Of a stretch of 64,000 bases of DNA, positions 27,163 to 36,663 are shown one piece after another. The position numbers and the translations under genes were made by a program. Each line of letters opens with the position of its first letter. Positions within the stretch are counted from its first letter, which is position 1. The notes beneath the pieces are model-generated. The model ran no database searches. It saw only the letters and a program-made list of their open reading frames with translations, and was not told where the DNA came from. This DNA is from CAYNHZ01 sp964397445 (GTDB lineage: Bacteria; Bacteroidota; Bacteroidia; Bacteroidales; UBA932): the NCBI GenBank assembly GCA_964397445.1, contig CAYNHZ010000002.1, forward strand, positions 372,001 through 436,000, read 5' to 3'.

Positions 27163-27848
27163 GAATAATAGTAAAACCATTAATATTAATCATCCTTATA
27201 TTGCCACTCTCAATCAAGGCTTTAAAGGCTCAGCAAGGGTTTACATTCGACACCACTACAGTAGTTGTGACCCCAAAGGAACCGCAACACCTCATAGGGG
27301 TTAGATATGGCTACGAATTTACAGGGGTACAAATCAATGTGGATATGAAATCCAAAGGGGTTGGAACACCTCTCAATTTTGCCCTATTATACACCTACTA
27401 CAATCCTCTTTGGGGACGTTTAGACTATTTCGGACTCCAAACAGGAATTAAATATTGCTCATACGGGTTTAAAATCGAATATGCCGATTTTTATAAAAAT
27501 TTTCAAGAGACCATAACTGCAATCGAGATCCCTTTCGTATCTGCATTTAAAGTTGATTTAGGTAAACATTTTAGAATATTGGCAAGTCTCGGTGCTTTTG
27601 GCGGATACAGACTTACCACCACTAAATCAAACGGATGGGATTGTTTTGACCAAAGATACGATTATGGCGTTATTGGTGGGGCCGGATTTGCTATCAGATT
27701 TAAGCCTGTCGAATTTCATATCGAGGCTTCGTATCAACACTCATTCTCATTCCTTTTCCATCCCGAAAAATTAAGTAGCGAATGGTGGACATACACCTAC
27801 CCTTGGCAAATATCAATAAGTGCCGGAATTCATATTCAATTAAAATAG
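27159..27848 (+). CDS. Predicted outer membrane beta-barrel protein, function unknown
   Basis: A 229-residue protein overlapping the Ig-like lipoprotein gene by ATGA, which suggests translational coupling. A signal peptide (about 1-25, ending LKAQQ) precedes a series of short amphipathic strands rich in Tyr, Phe and Gly: LIGVRYGYEFTGVQINVD, GLQTGIKYCSYGFKIEY, FRILASLGAFGGYRL, FHIEASYQHSF, QISISAGIHIQLK. The alternating pattern suggests a small 8- to 10-strand outer-membrane barrel. I do not recognise a named family. It ends 14 bases before ispG. Confidence 0.65.
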   Translation: MRIIVKPLILIILILPLSIKALKAQQGFTFDTTTVVVTPKEPQHLIGVRYGYEFTGVQINVDMKSKGVGTPLNFALLYTYYNPLWGRLDYFGLQTGIKYCSYGFKIEYADFYKNFQETITAIEIPFVSAFKVDLGKHFRILASLGAFGGYRLTTTKSNGWDCFDQRYDYGVIGGAGFAIRFKPVEFHIEASYQHSFSFLFHPEKLSSEWWTYTYPWQISISAGIHIQLK

Positions 27849-27862
27849 AGACACGACAAGAG

Positions 27863-29170
27863 ATGGAGAATATTGTTGTTAAAATAGGTAATGTATCAAT
27901 TGGAAGGGGATTGCCGATTGTTATTCAAACAATGTGCAACTGCGATACAAATGATATCGATACTGCAACCAAACAGTGTATCGAACTCTCAAATGGGGGG
28001 GCAGATTTGATCAGACTTACAACTCAGGGGTTGAAAGAGGTAAATTCTCTCTCACTGATAAAAAGAAGGCTCTTGGAATCAGGGGTAGAAACTCCACTTG
28101 TAGCCGATGTCCATTTCTCTCCTGAAGTGGCAATAGCTTCTGCAAAAGTTGCCGATAAAGTGAGGATAAATCCGGGCAATTTCGCCCAAGATCACTCTAT
28201 GGCAAAAGAGAAGTTTTCTCAATTTTTAAAGGTTTGTAAAGAATATAATACAGCTATCAGAATAGGTATTAATCACGGATCCTTAGGAAAAAGAATAACA
28301 GAACTTTACGGTAATACATCCACAGGGATGAAAGAGGCTATGGTCGAGTGGGTAAAGATGTGCCTCGAAGAGAATTTTAGATCTATTGTCCTCTCTTTGA
28401 AAGCAAGTAGTGTTCCGGTTATGATTGACGCATATAGACAACTCAATAAGTGGATGGTGGATAGCAATACGATATTTCCCCTCCATCTCGGGGTAACCGA
28501 GGCCGGAAATGGAGATATAGGGAGGATAAAATCGGCTGTAGGACTTGCATCATTGCTACACGACGGTATCGGTGACACAATCAGGGTCTCCCTTACAGAA
28601 CCCCCTATAAATGAGCTTCCTGTAGCCAAATTTATTGCCAATTATTTTAATAATGATGAAAACAGAGGGTTGAAAAGTGCAATTCCCCCACATTTCGATT
28701 TCAATACCAGTTCCTATGAAGACTTTATACTTGAGGCCTCTTGCGTTATCGGTCCCCTATTAATAAATAAGACAATTGACGATTTCTCCGTTTCTTGTGT
28801 TTGTCAGGGGAAACAAATATTAGATACTGTTTTAGAGGGGTTTAAAGATGATATTCTTCAAGCTACTAAACGGAGAATAACCAAATGTGAATATATCGCC
28901 TGCCCCTCTTGCGGAAGGACTCTATATGATATTGAAAAGACATTTAATGAGGTGAAAGCGAGAACATCCCATCTGAAAGGGATCACAATCGCCGTGATGG
29001 GGTGTATCGTTAATGGTCCCGGAGAGATGGCAGATGCCGATTATGGCTATATCGGGGAAGGGAGGGGGAAAGTGAGTATCTATAAGGGAAAAGAGGCTGT
29101 ATTACGATCTGTCCCTCAAGAGAAAGCAATAGATGCTCTCCTTGAGATAATAGCCAAAAACAGTAAATAA
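27863..29170 (+). CDS. ispG: 4-hydroxy-3-methylbut-2-enyl diphosphate synthase
   Basis: IspG (GcpE), the [4Fe-4S] enzyme converting MEcPP to HMBPP in the MEP isoprenoid pathway. I start at 27863 (MENIVVKIGNVSIG, 435 residues); an in-frame start 81 bases upstream overlaps the preceding gene and adds nothing family-like. The TIM barrel (about 1-255) includes TMCNCDTNDI, ADVHFSP and RIGINHGSL; the reductase domain has cluster ligands in IACPSCGRTLY and MGCIVNGPGEM. Between them lies an insert about 70 residues longer than the E. coli linker, yet far shorter than the roughly 230-residue A* domain I expect in Bacteroides. Confidence 0.95.
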   Translation: MENIVVKIGNVSIGRGLPIVIQTMCNCDTNDIDTATKQCIELSNGGADLIRLTTQGLKEVNSLSLIKRRLLESGVETPLVADVHFSPEVAIASAKVADKVRINPGNFAQDHSMAKEKFSQFLKVCKEYNTAIRIGINHGSLGKRITELYGNTSTGMKEAMVEWVKMCLEENFRSIVLSLKASSVPVMIDAYRQLNKWMVDSNTIFPLHLGVTEAGNGDIGRIKSAVGLASLLHDGIGDTIRVSLTEPPINELPVAKFIANYFNNDENRGLKSAIPPHFDFNTSSYEDFILEASCVIGPLLINKTIDDFSVSCVCQGKQILDTVLEGFKDDILQATKRRITKCEYIACPSCGRTLYDIEKTFNEVKARTSHLKGITIAVMGCIVNGPGEMADADYGYIGEGRGKVSIYKGKEAVLRSVPQEKAIDALLEIIAKNSK

Positions 29171-29194
29171 AGGGGAGAAAATGGGTGACAGTTT

Positions 29195-29216
29195 AATTGA
29201 TTTTAATCAATTTTTA
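29195..29216 (+). terminator. Possible weak intrinsic terminator after ispG
   Basis: AATTGAT at 29195-29201 pairs with ATCAATT at 29206-29212 over a 4-base loop, followed by a short T-run. The stem is AT-only and overlaps the 3' end of the convergent NfeD gene, so support is limited. Confidence 0.3.
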
Positions 29217-30573
29217 CGCAGTAAAGACGTCCCCCTTCAAATCTTATGATATGCAACATATCTCCTTTATTAGCAGATCCATACTCTAATGTTGCCTCAA
29301 ACCATTTTCCATTTATCTCCACCTTTCCAGAGGGATACATATCCGTTTGTGCAACAACATCCATCCCTACAAACACCGAGATAGAATCGGTCTCAACCCC
29401 AACCCAACCTTCAGAACCCTTTAATTCTGTTTTTTGAGCTATAAAAGAGAAAGATTTGTTTGGATATATCTTTGCCACGCCCCAAATGGAGAGAATAAGG
29501 CCAAGAAATGAAGATCCGAAAACAATGAGCATAGGCTTAACGATCAGAGAGAAATTGAAAGTTCCATCAAAATAAAACAGATCATTATCAACCATTGAGA
29601 AAACTAAAGAGGTAAATACCAATATTATACCAGACACACCTGCAACGCCGAATCCCGGTAAGAGGAATATCTCGACTCCGAGTAGTATCAATCCAATTAT
29701 AAATAAGAGAATCTCCCAATTAAGGGCGAGACCATAAAGATATAGAGGGGCAAAATAGAGTAATGCACCGAGTATGGCAATTCCTAATGGAAGTCCGATA
29801 CCTGGTGATTGAATCTCAAAATATATCCCTCCGATGATCATTATCAGAAATATCCCCTGAAAAATCGGTGATAATAGAAATAAAATAATCTTATCTATTA
29901 CCGAGAGGGTTTGTTCTATTACCTCATATTCTTCTATGTTGAGCTGATTGATAACATCTTCTACAGATTCTGCTTTCCCTTCGCAATAACCGCTCTCTAT
30001 CGCCTCCTGAGGGGTAAAACTCAAAACATTTGCAGTATCAACCATTCTCTCAGCTATTTTAGGATCACGATGCCATATCTGAACTATCTTGCCATCAACC
30101 ACCTTTTCCTTTTTTCCGTGTGCCTCCGCAGTAGATCTCATCATACCACGCATAAACGACTGATATTTATCAGGCATCACCTCACCGTTTTGATTTACAA
30201 CTGTTGCTGCACCAAGGGAGCTTCCTGTCCTCATATAGATCGAATCACAAGCGATAGATATTAGTGCCCCGGCCGAAGCTGCCTGAACATTTATAAAAGC
30301 AATTGTAGGGATTGGGGATTGTAGAATTGCTGTTCTGATACTGTCTGCAGCATCGACTGCCCCTCCGTAAGTATTGATATCCAAAATAATAAAGTCTGCA
30401 CTTTTGGCAATAGCCTCTTTTATCCCAATATTTACTTTTCTCATCGAAGAGTTATCAATATTCTGCTTAATCTCCATATGATAGACAACCTTCTCATTAT
30501 CAGTTGATTGTGAAAATAATAAAAAGGATGAAGAAAACAGAGTTAAAAATAAGGTGAGTACAAATCTATTCAT
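29203..30573 (-). CDS. NfeD-family membrane serine protease homologue (ClpP-class)
   Basis: A 456-residue NfeD1-type protein. After a signal peptide (about 1-22) comes a ClpP-like protease domain (about 27-215) with DINTYGGAVDAAD (oxyanion loop) and the presumed nucleophile S100 in QAASAGALIS. Several membrane helices follow (about 225-375, with IGLILLGVEIFLLPGFGVAG) and then a C-terminal OB-fold NfeD domain (about 395-456, GSEGWVGVETDS and GKVEINGKWFEA). Full-length NfeD proteins usually pair with a stomatin/prohibitin-type partner; none is adjacent. Probably membrane quality control, substrates unknown. Confidence 0.87.
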   Translation of the reverse strand: MNRFVLTLFLTLFSSSFLLFSQSTDNEKVVYHMEIKQNIDNSSMRKVNIGIKEAIAKSADFIILDINTYGGAVDAADSIRTAILQSPIPTIAFINVQAASAGALISIACDSIYMRTGSSLGAATVVNQNGEVMPDKYQSFMRGMMRSTAEAHGKKEKVVDGKIVQIWHRDPKIAERMVDTANVLSFTPQEAIESGYCEGKAESVEDVINQLNIEEYEVIEQTLSVIDKIILFLLSPIFQGIFLIMIIGGIYFEIQSPGIGLPLGIAILGALLYFAPLYLYGLALNWEILLFIIGLILLGVEIFLLPGFGVAGVSGIILVFTSLVFSMVDNDLFYFDGTFNFSLIVKPMLIVFGSSFLGLILSIWGVAKIYPNKSFSFIAQKTELKGSEGWVGVETDSISVFVGMDVVAQTDMYPSGKVEINGKWFEATLEYGSANKGDMLHIIRFEGGRLYCVKID

Positions 30574-30609
30574 AATAATGATGTTATATAAAGTTAACTA
30601 TATATAAGG

Positions 30610-30617
30610 CAAATGTA
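30610..30617 (-). promoter_or_regulatory. Bacteroidota -7 promoter element for the NfeD gene
   Basis: On the minus strand this reads TACATTTG, matching TAnnTTTG, 36 bases before the start codon at 30573. Confidence 0.4.
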
Positions 30618-30641
30618 ATTTAAAGTTCTGGTTTTATTTGT

Positions 30642-30649
30642 TATTTTTG
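30642..30649 (+). promoter_or_regulatory. Bacteroidota -7 promoter element for the C69 dipeptidase gene
   Basis: TATTTTTG matches TAnnTTTG, 34 bases before the ATG at 30684, back to back with the NfeD element in the divergent gap. Confidence 0.42.
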
Positions 30650-30683
30650 CAAGAGTTTATAAATATTTAAAGAATCATCTCAT

Positions 30684-32303
30684 ATGAATAAATTATTAAT
30701 TACAATCAGTTTTCTATTTCTATCATCCTTCTTAATAGTAAATGGACAAGTAAATATTCCATACAATCCCGAAGATGAAACAATAGCCGAGAGTTGTACC
30801 TCCATTATGGTTGCAAAAGGGGCCTCTTCCGATGGTTCAGTAATGACAGCTCACTCTTGCGATGCCAATTATCGAACCTGGCTCACGATTGAGCCGAGAA
30901 AAGTTTTCTTGAAAGGTGATATGGAGACAATATATGAAGGTTTACTTCACAATGAAGAGCCTTGGGATTTTAGAAAAGTAGTAAAAAAGGGGGAGATCCC
31001 TGCAAAACCGGGTGAAACATTTAGGTTTTTAAATGTTGCTTACCCCTGTATGAATGAGAAACAACTTGCAATTGGGGAGACTACCACCTCTGGAAGAGAG
31101 GAACTTTATAACGAAAACGGTATGTTTATGATAGAGGAACTCGAAAGACTCGCTTTGCAATATTGTTCAGATGCCAGAAGTGCTATTTCTCTTATGGGAT
31201 CACTTGCTGAGACTTATGGTTATGGTGATGGTGGAGAATGTCTAACAGTTGCTGATAAAAAAGAGGTTTGGCATTTTGAAATATATGGTTCGGGAAAAGG
31301 TAAACCAAGTGCTATTTGGGTTGCCCAAAGGATTCCTGATGACCATGTGGGTGTCTCTGCAAATATTCCGAGGATAGGTAAGGTTGATTTCAACTCCCCT
31401 AACTATTTTATGTATAGTTCAGATATTAAAGAAAAATCTAAAAAATTGGGGTTATGGGATGGAAAATCACCATATGTTTTCTATAAAGTGGTATCCAAAG
31501 GGAAACCATTCTCAGTCAGAGAGTATTATATCCTTAATAATTTAGCACCATCTCTAAAACTTCAATATGATGCTGAAGAGCTACCTTTCTCAGTTAAACC
31601 CGATGTAAAGGTAACACCTCAGAAAATGATGGAACTCTATAGAGCTACTTATGAAGGGACAGAATTTGATTCCTTGAAAGATCTGTATGCAGAGGTTAAA
31701 CAGCGCCAACGACTTGAAGATGGGACAATTAAAGAGTATATGGATACAATAAGGCCCCTCTCCCCTTTTATGAATTCAGATATGAGAGCACTCGTAAACA
31801 CATTAAAACCGGATGCTGCTAAAAGGGTTAGAACGGTTGCTGTAATTCAATGTGCCTATTCACACATTATCCAGCTTAGGGATTGGCTTCCAGATGAAGT
31901 TGGAGGCGTTGCCTATTTTTCATTTGATAATCCTGCCCAATCTCCAAGAATTCCTATCTATTGCGGCACCACCTCACTCCCTAAGTCTTTTTCACATTGC
32001 GGTCAATGGAGTTATAGACCGGAAGCAGCTGTTTGGTCATTTAGAGAGACTAATAGAATTGCCACAATTAATTGGGACAAAACAAGAAAGGTAATGGAGC
32101 CTGCGATTATGGAGTTGGAGAATCTGATGTTAGATCAAAATGCCGTAGTGGAGAAAAAAGCTGCTGAGTTAATAAAGGAGGGGAAGATTGAGGAGGGAAA
32201 TAAATTATTAACTGCTCAAACAAATAATTTTGCCCAATTAAGTATGAGCAAATGGAAAGAGCTTAAAGAAAAATTATGGATGTTTTTTGTTAGATCTATG
32301 TAA
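30684..32303 (+). CDS. C69-family dipeptidase (secreted)
   Basis: A 539-residue Ntn-hydrolase of MEROPS family C69. A signal peptide (about 1-21, ending IVNGQ) is followed by a short propeptide and ESCTSIMVAKGASSDGS, in which C38 is the expected N-terminal nucleophile after self-processing. SVMTAHSCDANYRTW, IGETTTSGREELY and CLTVADKKEVWHFE are further family motifs. Such enzymes cut dipeptides in the periplasm, consistent with an amino-acid-fermenting life. It stands alone with its own promoter; carA follows 23 bases later from a separate promoter. Confidence 0.9.
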   Translation: MNKLLITISFLFLSSFLIVNGQVNIPYNPEDETIAESCTSIMVAKGASSDGSVMTAHSCDANYRTWLTIEPRKVFLKGDMETIYEGLLHNEEPWDFRKVVKKGEIPAKPGETFRFLNVAYPCMNEKQLAIGETTTSGREELYNENGMFMIEELERLALQYCSDARSAISLMGSLAETYGYGDGGECLTVADKKEVWHFEIYGSGKGKPSAIWVAQRIPDDHVGVSANIPRIGKVDFNSPNYFMYSSDIKEKSKKLGLWDGKSPYVFYKVVSKGKPFSVREYYILNNLAPSLKLQYDAEELPFSVKPDVKVTPQKMMELYRATYEGTEFDSLKDLYAEVKQRQRLEDGTIKEYMDTIRPLSPFMNSDMRALVNTLKPDAAKRVRTVAVIQCAYSHIIQLRDWLPDEVGGVAYFSFDNPAQSPRIPIYCGTTSLPKSFSHCGQWSYRPEAAVWSFRETNRIATINWDKTRKVMEPAIMELENLMLDQNAVVEKKAAELIKEGKIEEGNKLLTAQTNNFAQLSMSKWKELKEKLWMFFVRSM

Positions 32304-32318
32304 TTTTTGATAATTTTG
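32286..32318 (+). promoter_or_regulatory. Bacteroidota promoter for carAB (both elements present)
   Basis: TTTG at 32286-32289 and TAATTTTG at 32311-32318 are separated by 21 bases, fitting the TTTG-N19-21-TAnnTTTG consensus. It is the best promoter match in the window. The -7 element ends only 8 bases before the carA ATG, so transcription should start within about 5 bases of the start codon, giving a nearly leaderless mRNA. The TTTG lies inside the last codons of the upstream dipeptidase gene. Confidence 0.65.
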
Positions 32319-32326
32319 CATCACTT

Positions 32327-33397
32327 ATGAGAAAAGCAATATTACACCTAGAGAATAGCCTTGAATTTCAAGGCTATTCATTTGGATATGAGTACCCAGC
32401 AGAGGGGGAGGTGGTTTTCAGCACGGCTATGGTAGGCTATCCTGAATCACTCACAGATCCCTCCTATTCCGGACAAATATTATGTGTCACCTACCCAATC
32501 ATCGGAAATTACGGGGTCCCGGAGAATAAATTCCGAGATAACGGCATTTCAATCAATTTTGAGTCGGAGAAAATACACGTTAAAGGTGTTATTATCTCCG
32601 ATTATTCTTTTAAATATAGCCATTGGAGTGCTGTAAAAAGTCTTGACGAATGGTTAAAAGAGTACAAAATACCCGGTATTTTCGGTGTTGACACACGCGA
32701 GATTACTAAAACACTGAGAGATAAAGGGGCTCTGCTCGGATCTATTACCCCCGAATTGTTTGACACCAATCCTAATCCATACGATCCCAATAAAGAGAAC
32801 CAGGTGGATATAGTTAGTTGTAAAGAGGTGATTAGGTACGGAAACTCGAATGGTAAAAAGATTGTTCTATTGGATTGTGGTGTTAAACATAATATAATAA
32901 GGTGTTTACTTAAAAGAGATCTTGAGATAATCCGTGTCCCTTGGAATTTTGATTATAATCAATTGGAATACGATGGATTATTTATCTCTAACGGACCCGG
33001 TAATCCGGAGTTTTGCAATGAAGCTGTCAAGAATATCAAAAAGACTATGGATATTGGTAAACCTATCTTTGGTATATGTATGGGTAATCAACTCCTTGCA
33101 AAAGCCGGCGGTGCATCCACATTCAAACTTAAATATGGACACAGAAGTCATAATCAACCTGTAAGATTAGTTGGTACTGACCGTTGTTTCATAACATCCC
33201 AAAATCATGGTTACGCAGTTGACGGAGATACACTCGGAAAAGATTGGAGTCCGTTCTGCGTAAATATGAATGATGGCACAAACGAAGGCATTAAGCATAA
33301 AAATGGGAAATTCTTCTCAGTACAATTTCACCCGGAAGCTTCAAGTGGACCAACTGATACAGAATTTTTATTTGACGACTTTATTAATCTCCTATAA
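32327..33397 (+). CDS. carA: Carbamoyl phosphate synthase small (glutaminase) subunit
   Basis: A 356-residue subunit that hydrolyses glutamine and channels ammonia to CarB for carbamoyl phosphate, feeding arginine and pyrimidine synthesis. The N-terminal CarA domain (GEVVFSTAMVGYPESLTDPS) precedes a class I glutamine amidotransferase domain with nucleophile Cys in FGICMGNQLL and the His/Glu pair in VQFHPEASSGP. TSQNHGYAVD is also diagnostic. carB follows after 3 bases. Expression is predicted from the near-leaderless promoter directly upstream. Confidence 0.97.
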   Translation: MRKAILHLENSLEFQGYSFGYEYPAEGEVVFSTAMVGYPESLTDPSYSGQILCVTYPIIGNYGVPENKFRDNGISINFESEKIHVKGVIISDYSFKYSHWSAVKSLDEWLKEYKIPGIFGVDTREITKTLRDKGALLGSITPELFDTNPNPYDPNKENQVDIVSCKEVIRYGNSNGKKIVLLDCGVKHNIIRCLLKRDLEIIRVPWNFDYNQLEYDGLFISNGPGNPEFCNEAVKNIKKTMDIGKPIFGICMGNQLLAKAGGASTFKLKYGHRSHNQPVRLVGTDRCFITSQNHGYAVDGDTLGKDWSPFCVNMNDGTNEGIKHKNGKFFSVQFHPEASSGPTDTEFLFDDFINLL

Positions 33398-33400
33398 GAT

Positions 33401-36400
33401 ATGTTGGACAATAGTATAAAAACAGTACTCATTCTCGGCTCAGGTGCCCTTAAAATCGGAGAGGCGGGAGAATTTGATTATTCGGGATCTCAAGCGCTAA
33501 AGGCGTTAAGGGAGGAGGGAATAAAGACGATTCTTATCAATCCCAACATCGCCACTGTGCAAACATCTGAAGGGATCGCTGATAAAATCTATTTTTTACC
33601 GGTAACCCCTTTCTTTGTTGAAGAGGTTATAAAAAAGGATAAACCAGAGGGGATACTCCTCGCTTTCGGCGGTCAAACTGCATTGAATTGCGGTGTTGCC
33701 CTTTATAAGGGGGGAATACTCGATAAATATAATATAAAAGTTCTCGGCACCCCGGTTAGAGCAATAATGGATACCGAAGATCGTGAACTGTTTGTAAAGA
33801 AACTTGATGAGATAGAGGTAAAAACAATTAAAAGCCATGCCGTAGAGAATATTGAGGAGGCAGTAAAGGCGGCAGAAAATTTAGGATATCCTGTAATCAT
33901 TCGTGCTGCCTACGCTTTAGGTGGTCTTGGAAGCGGTTTTTGTGATAATGAGGATGAGCTCAGAAAATTGGCAGAAAAGTCTTTTTCTCACTCTCCGCAG
34001 GTATTGGTTGAGAAATCGTTGAAGGGATGGAAAGAGATAGAATACGAGGTCGTTCGTGACAAATACAACAACTGTATAACTGTCTGCAATATGGAAAATT
34101 TCGATCCGCTCGGAATCCACACAGGTGAAAGTATAGTTGTAGCCCCATCTCAGACACTTACCAATAATGAATACCATCTTCTTAGAGAGTTATCAATAAA
34201 GATTGTAAGGCATATAGGTGTTATTGGAGAGTGTAATGTTCAATATGCATTCGACCCCTCTTCTGAAGATTATAGGGTGATTGAGGTAAATGCAAGACTT
34301 AGCCGTTCATCAGCATTAGCATCAAAAGCAACCGGATATCCACTCGCTTTCGTCGCTGCAAAATTGGGTCTTGGATATGGCCTATTTGATCTAAAAAATT
34401 CAATAACAAAGAGTACCCCGGCCTTTTTTGAACCTGCATTGGACTATATCGTATGTAAAATCCCTCGTTGGGACCTCTCTAAATTTCACGGAGTTTCTCG
34501 TGAGATCGGGAGCAGTATGAAAAGTGTAGGAGAGGTAATGGCTATCGGACGCACTTTCGAGGAGACTATTCAGAAAGGACTTAGAATGATAGGACAAGGG
34601 GCACACGGGTTTACTGCAAATAAAGAGATTGTTGTTGAAGATATAGATAAAGCACTTCGCCAGCCCACCGACAATAGGATCTTTGTCATCTCCAAGGCCT
34701 TTAATAAAGGTTATACAGTCGATCAGATTCACGAGTTGACAAAAATTGACAAATGGTTTTTGAATAAACTATACAATATTATCGAGACTTCAAGAGAGCT
34801 TACAAAGCTCTCAACATTGAATGAACTCTCCTACGATCTATTGAAAAAGGCTAAGTCTCAGGGGTTTTCCGACTTTCAAATAGGGAGACATATTCTCAAA
34901 GACAAGATTGACAGCGAGATTATGGTTAAAAAAATCAGGGCTTATAGGAAAGAGGTAGGTATTGTTCCTGTTGTAAAGCAAATAGATACACTTGCTGCAG
35001 AATTCCCCACTCAAACCAACTATTTATACCTGACTTACAACGGAACATCTTCTGATGTAACATACTATGGTGATAAGAGATCAATCATAATATTGGGGTC
35101 AGGTGCATATAGGATCGGAAGCTCTGTGGAATTTGATTGGTGTAGTGTAAATGCCCTTCAAACAATTCGCAAATGTGGATGGAGAGGAGTAATGATCAAT
35201 TATAACCCTGAAACCGTATCTACAGATTACGATATGTGCGATAGACTCTATTTTGATGAGCTTACTTACGAAAGGGTTCTCGATATATACGATTTAGAAA
35301 ATCCGCACGGTGTTATTGTTTCTGTTGGGGGACAAATACCTAATAATTTGGCTATCAGGCTAAATGAAGCAGGCGTAAATCTTTTGGGAACCTCTGCTGA
35401 TAGTATAGATAATGCGGAGGACCGCCACCGTTTCTCTTCTATGTTGGACAAACTAAATATAGATCAGCCAAGGTGGAAAGAGCTTACATCTTTAGAAGAG
35501 ATATACAAATTTGCCGATATGGTCAATTTTCCACTTCTCGTCAGACCTTCCTATGTCCTCTCGGGTGCAGCTATGAATGTATGTTCCAATAATATAGAGT
35601 TGGAACAATTCTTAAAGTTAGCCACAAATGTCTCTAAAAAACACCCTGTGGTCGTGAGTGAATTTATTCAACACGCCAAAGAGATCGAATTTGATGCAGT
35701 AGCAGATAAAGGGTCCATCATTGTCTATGCAATATCGGAACATATCGAGTTTGCTGGGGTCCATTCAGGAGATGCCACAATCCAATTTCCTCCCCAAAAA
35801 TTATATGTGGAGACTGCGAGACGAATCAAGAAAATAGCACGAAAAATAGCAGAGACGCTCCAAATCTCAGGTCCTTTCAATATCCAATTCCTTGCAAAAG
35901 AGAATGATATTAAGGTAATTGAATGTAATCTCAGAGCATCAAGGAGTTTTCCATTTGTATCTAAAGTTCTTAAAATCAATTTTATAGAATTAGCAACAAA
36001 AGTAATGATCTCTGAAGAGGTTAAATCCCCCGAAAAAAGTGCTTTCGACCTCGATTATGTCGGGATTAAAGCCTCACAATTTTCGTTTTCAAGGCTTCAA
36101 AAGGCAGATCCCGTACTTGGTGTAGATATGGCATCCACAGGTGAAGTCGGATGTATCGGTGACGATACCAATGAGGCTATTCTAAAATCAATGCTTTCAG
36201 TTGGATACACTATTCCCAAAAAAAATATCCTCATCTCTTCCGGAGATGGAAAACAAAAAGCAGAACTCCTCTCAGCGTGCAAACTCCTTGTTTCTAAAGA
36301 TTACTCCATATATGCTACCGGAGGTACTTATAAATACCTCTGCGACAACGGGGTTCTATGTGAAGAGGTCTATTGGCCAAATGAATCAGAGAAAAAACCT

Positions 36401-36625
36401 CAAGCATTGGACTTGATACACGATAGAAAAATCGATATAGTTATCAATATCCCTAAAAACCTAACAGAATTGGAATTGGACAATGGTTACAAAATAAGAA
36501 GGTCCGCTGTTGATTTTAATATTCCGTTAATAACTAATCCACGCCTTGCATCGGCCTTTATTAATGCTTTTTGTAATATTTCATTACCTGAGATTCAGAT
36601 AAAAAGTTGGGATGAGTACAAATAA
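33401..36625 (+). CDS. carB: Carbamoyl phosphate synthase large subunit
   Basis: A full-length 1074-residue CarB with two homologous ATP-grasp halves (about 1-545 and 550-930) and a C-terminal MGS-like allosteric domain (about 935-1074, YSIYATGGTYKYL). Both halves open with a phosphate-loop LGSGA motif (ILGSGALKIGEAGEFDYSG; ILGSGAYRIGSSVEFDW) and contain FGGQT or VGGQ signatures. The second half has GECNVQYAF-equivalent SGPFNIQFLAKENDIKV and ECNLRASRSFPFVSK. It forms an operon with carA; the MarR-led operon begins 63 bases downstream from its own promoter. Confidence 0.97.
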   Translation: MLDNSIKTVLILGSGALKIGEAGEFDYSGSQALKALREEGIKTILINPNIATVQTSEGIADKIYFLPVTPFFVEEVIKKDKPEGILLAFGGQTALNCGVALYKGGILDKYNIKVLGTPVRAIMDTEDRELFVKKLDEIEVKTIKSHAVENIEEAVKAAENLGYPVIIRAAYALGGLGSGFCDNEDELRKLAEKSFSHSPQVLVEKSLKGWKEIEYEVVRDKYNNCITVCNMENFDPLGIHTGESIVVAPSQTLTNNEYHLLRELSIKIVRHIGVIGECNVQYAFDPSSEDYRVIEVNARLSRSSALASKATGYPLAFVAAKLGLGYGLFDLKNSITKSTPAFFEPALDYIVCKIPRWDLSKFHGVSREIGSSMKSVGEVMAIGRTFEETIQKGLRMIGQGAHGFTANKEIVVEDIDKALRQPTDNRIFVISKAFNKGYTVDQIHELTKIDKWFLNKLYNIIETSRELTKLSTLNELSYDLLKKAKSQGFSDFQIGRHILKDKIDSEIMVKKIRAYRKEVGIVPVVKQIDTLAAEFPTQTNYLYLTYNGTSSDVTYYGDKRSIIILGSGAYRIGSSVEFDWCSVNALQTIRKCGWRGVMINYNPETVSTDYDMCDRLYFDELTYERVLDIYDLENPHGVIVSVGGQIPNNLAIRLNEAGVNLLGTSADSIDNAEDRHRFSSMLDKLNIDQPRWKELTSLEEIYKFADMVNFPLLVRPSYVLSGAAMNVCSNNIELEQFLKLATNVSKKHPVVVSEFIQHAKEIEFDAVADKGSIIVYAISEHIEFAGVHSGDATIQFPPQKLYVETARRIKKIARKIAETLQISGPFNIQFLAKENDIKVIECNLRASRSFPFVSKVLKINFIELATKVMISEEVKSPEKSAFDLDYVGIKASQFSFSRLQKADPVLGVDMASTGEVGCIGDDTNEAILKSMLSVGYTIPKKNILISSGDGKQKAELLSACKLLVSKDYSIYATGGTYKYLCDNGVLCEEVYWPNESEKKPQALDLIHDRKIDIVINIPKNLTELELDNGYKIRRSAVDFNIPLITNPRLASAFINAFCNISLPEIQIKSWDEYK

Positions 36626-36652
36626 TAGTGACAAAATCCCAATATAAATTAC

Positions 36653-36660
36653 TACATTTG
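36653..36660 (+). promoter_or_regulatory. Bacteroidota -7 promoter element for the MarR-Hdr operon
   Basis: TACATTTG matches TAnnTTTG, 28 bases before the MarR ATG at 36689. No good -33 TTTG is visible, which would suit a regulated promoter. Confidence 0.45.
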
Positions 36661-36663
36661 CAG

